Below, one piece after another: positions 5,564 to 6,226 of a stretch of DNA of 6,226 bases. The stretch's first letter is position 1, and each line of letters begins with the position of its first letter. The notes beneath the pieces were generated by a model, which was not told where the DNA came from, made no database searches, and was given only the letters and a program-made list of their open reading frames with translations. Source of the DNA: Planctomycetaceae bacterium (GTDB lineage Bacteria; Planctomycetota; Planctomycetia; Pirellulales; PALSA-1355); contig SXHT01000038.1 in the NCBI GenBank assembly GCA_005773095.1, positions 1 to 6,226 on the forward strand. Reading direction: 5' to 3'. The translations under genes and the position numbers were made by a program.

Positions 5564-6226
5564 CCGGTTCCGGTACGTCGCCACCATCGCTTGAGACCGC
5601 GGCCACGGCCAGTTCGGCCTCACCGTCGCCGTTAACTCCGAGGAAGGTAAGCTGCTTCTTGCCGGCGACTTCCTTGATGTCGACGACGATCGTGTCTTTT
5701 CCTAGGAACTCCCCCTTGAGCAGTTCCTCACTGAGTGGATCTTCCACGAAGTTCTCGATCGAGCGTCGCAGCGGTCGCGCGCCGAAGTCCGTATTGGAAC
5801 CCTTGCGGATGATGAACTTCTTGGCCTCATCCGAAAGCCGCAGCTTGAGGCCGCGTTCCAGCAGCCGTTCGCGGACCTTCGAGAGTTCCAGGTCGATCAC
5901 CTTTTTCAAGTCATCGGTCGTCAGGTGACGGAAGACGATAATGTCGTCGCAGCGGTTAATGAACTCGGGCCGGAACACGCGTTCGATGCGGTCCATGACC
6001 CGCGACTTCATGCCTTCGTAGGTGGCGTCGGCCTCCTGCGAACCGGGGAAGCCGAAGGCCGATTCATTTTTGATGGCCTCGGCGCCGGCGTTGGTGGTCA
6101 TGATTACGATCGTGTTTCGGAAATCCACATTGCGGCCGAAGCTGTCGGTGAGCCGACCTTCCTCCATCACCTGGAGCAGCATGTTGAACACGTCGGGGTG
6201 GGCCTGTTCGATGTCGTCGAGCAGAA
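5547..6226 (-). CDS. clpC: ATP-dependent Clp protease ATP-binding subunit ClpC, C-terminal part
   Basis: This is the second AAA+ domain (D2) of a ClpC-type unfoldase, which uses ATP to unfold proteins and feed them to ClpP in the cytoplasm. The frame is open to the window's right edge, so the N-terminal domain, D1 and the D2 Walker A are outside. Visible in order: Walker B region LLDDIEQAHPDVFN, sensor-1 Asn in MTTNAGA, a SAFGFPG segment at the place of the ClpP-binding loop (VGF in Bacillus ClpC), the arginine finger in FRPEFINR, and sensor 2 in FGARPLRR. An acidic, Ala/Gly-rich tail of about 25 residues ends the protein. The Walker B acidic pair is Asp-Asp where the family usually has Asp-Glu. 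ClpB is less likely because of the GF loop and this short tail. The gene ends 62 bases from the IS right target repeat, with its terminus inside a plus-strand hairpin. Confidence 0.93.
   Translation of the reverse strand, partial: LLDDIEQAHPDVFNMLLQVMEEGRLTDSFGRNVDFRNTIVIMTTNAGAEAIKNESAFGFPGSQEADATYEGMKSRVMDRIERVFRPEFINRCDDIIVFRHLTTDDLKKVIDLELSKVRERLLERGLKLRLSDEAKKFIIRKGSNTDFGARPLRRSIENFVEDPLSEELLKGEFLGKDTIVVDIKEVAGKKQLTFLGVNGDGEAELAVAAVSSDGGDVPEPEKTGE

Overview
The window looks like a bacterial chromosome segment, most likely from a planctomycete. This is an inference from the moderately high GC, the type of ISL3 transposase and ClpC, and the Rieske/cytochrome b/octaheme gene order; no rRNA is present to prove it. 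All host genes lie on the minus strand. The only plus-strand gene is a transposase.

Layout from left to right: 1-611 has no gene I can recognise. 612-3917 is a tight three-gene operon read right to left. It encodes a membrane-anchored Rieske iron-sulfur protein (3300-3917), a fused b6/subunit-IV type cytochrome b (2260-3309, overlapping the Rieske stop codon) and a membrane-anchored octaheme c-type cytochrome of the hydroxylamine oxidoreductase-like (HAO-like) superfamily (612-2219, 40 bases after the cytochrome b stop). 3918-4183 is the upstream region of the operon with a weak promoter candidate. 4194-5476 is an ISL3-family insertion sequence with imperfect terminal inverted repeats and a target-site duplication. 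Its transposase keeps the DDE catalytic core but has lost its N-terminal zinc-finger/DNA-binding part. 5547-6226 is the C-terminal part of a ClpC-type AAA+ unfoldase, cut by the window edge. A hairpin followed by six T residues overlaps its stop codon and reads on the plus strand.

The operon reads as a quinol-oxidising bc-type complex in which no cytochrome c1, f or mono/diheme c gene is present; the octaheme protein stands where the c-type subunit would be. Residue choices in the Rieske protein (Ser and Tyr near the cluster replaced by Gly and Phe) and in cytochrome b (PEWF, no cysteine for heme ci) suggest a low-potential, probably menaquinol-linked complex. The inferred electron path is quinol to Rieske/cytochrome b to the octaheme protein, with a nitrogen oxide or another multiheme partner at the end. 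This is the most interesting system in the window; the direction and substrate cannot be fixed from sequence reading alone.
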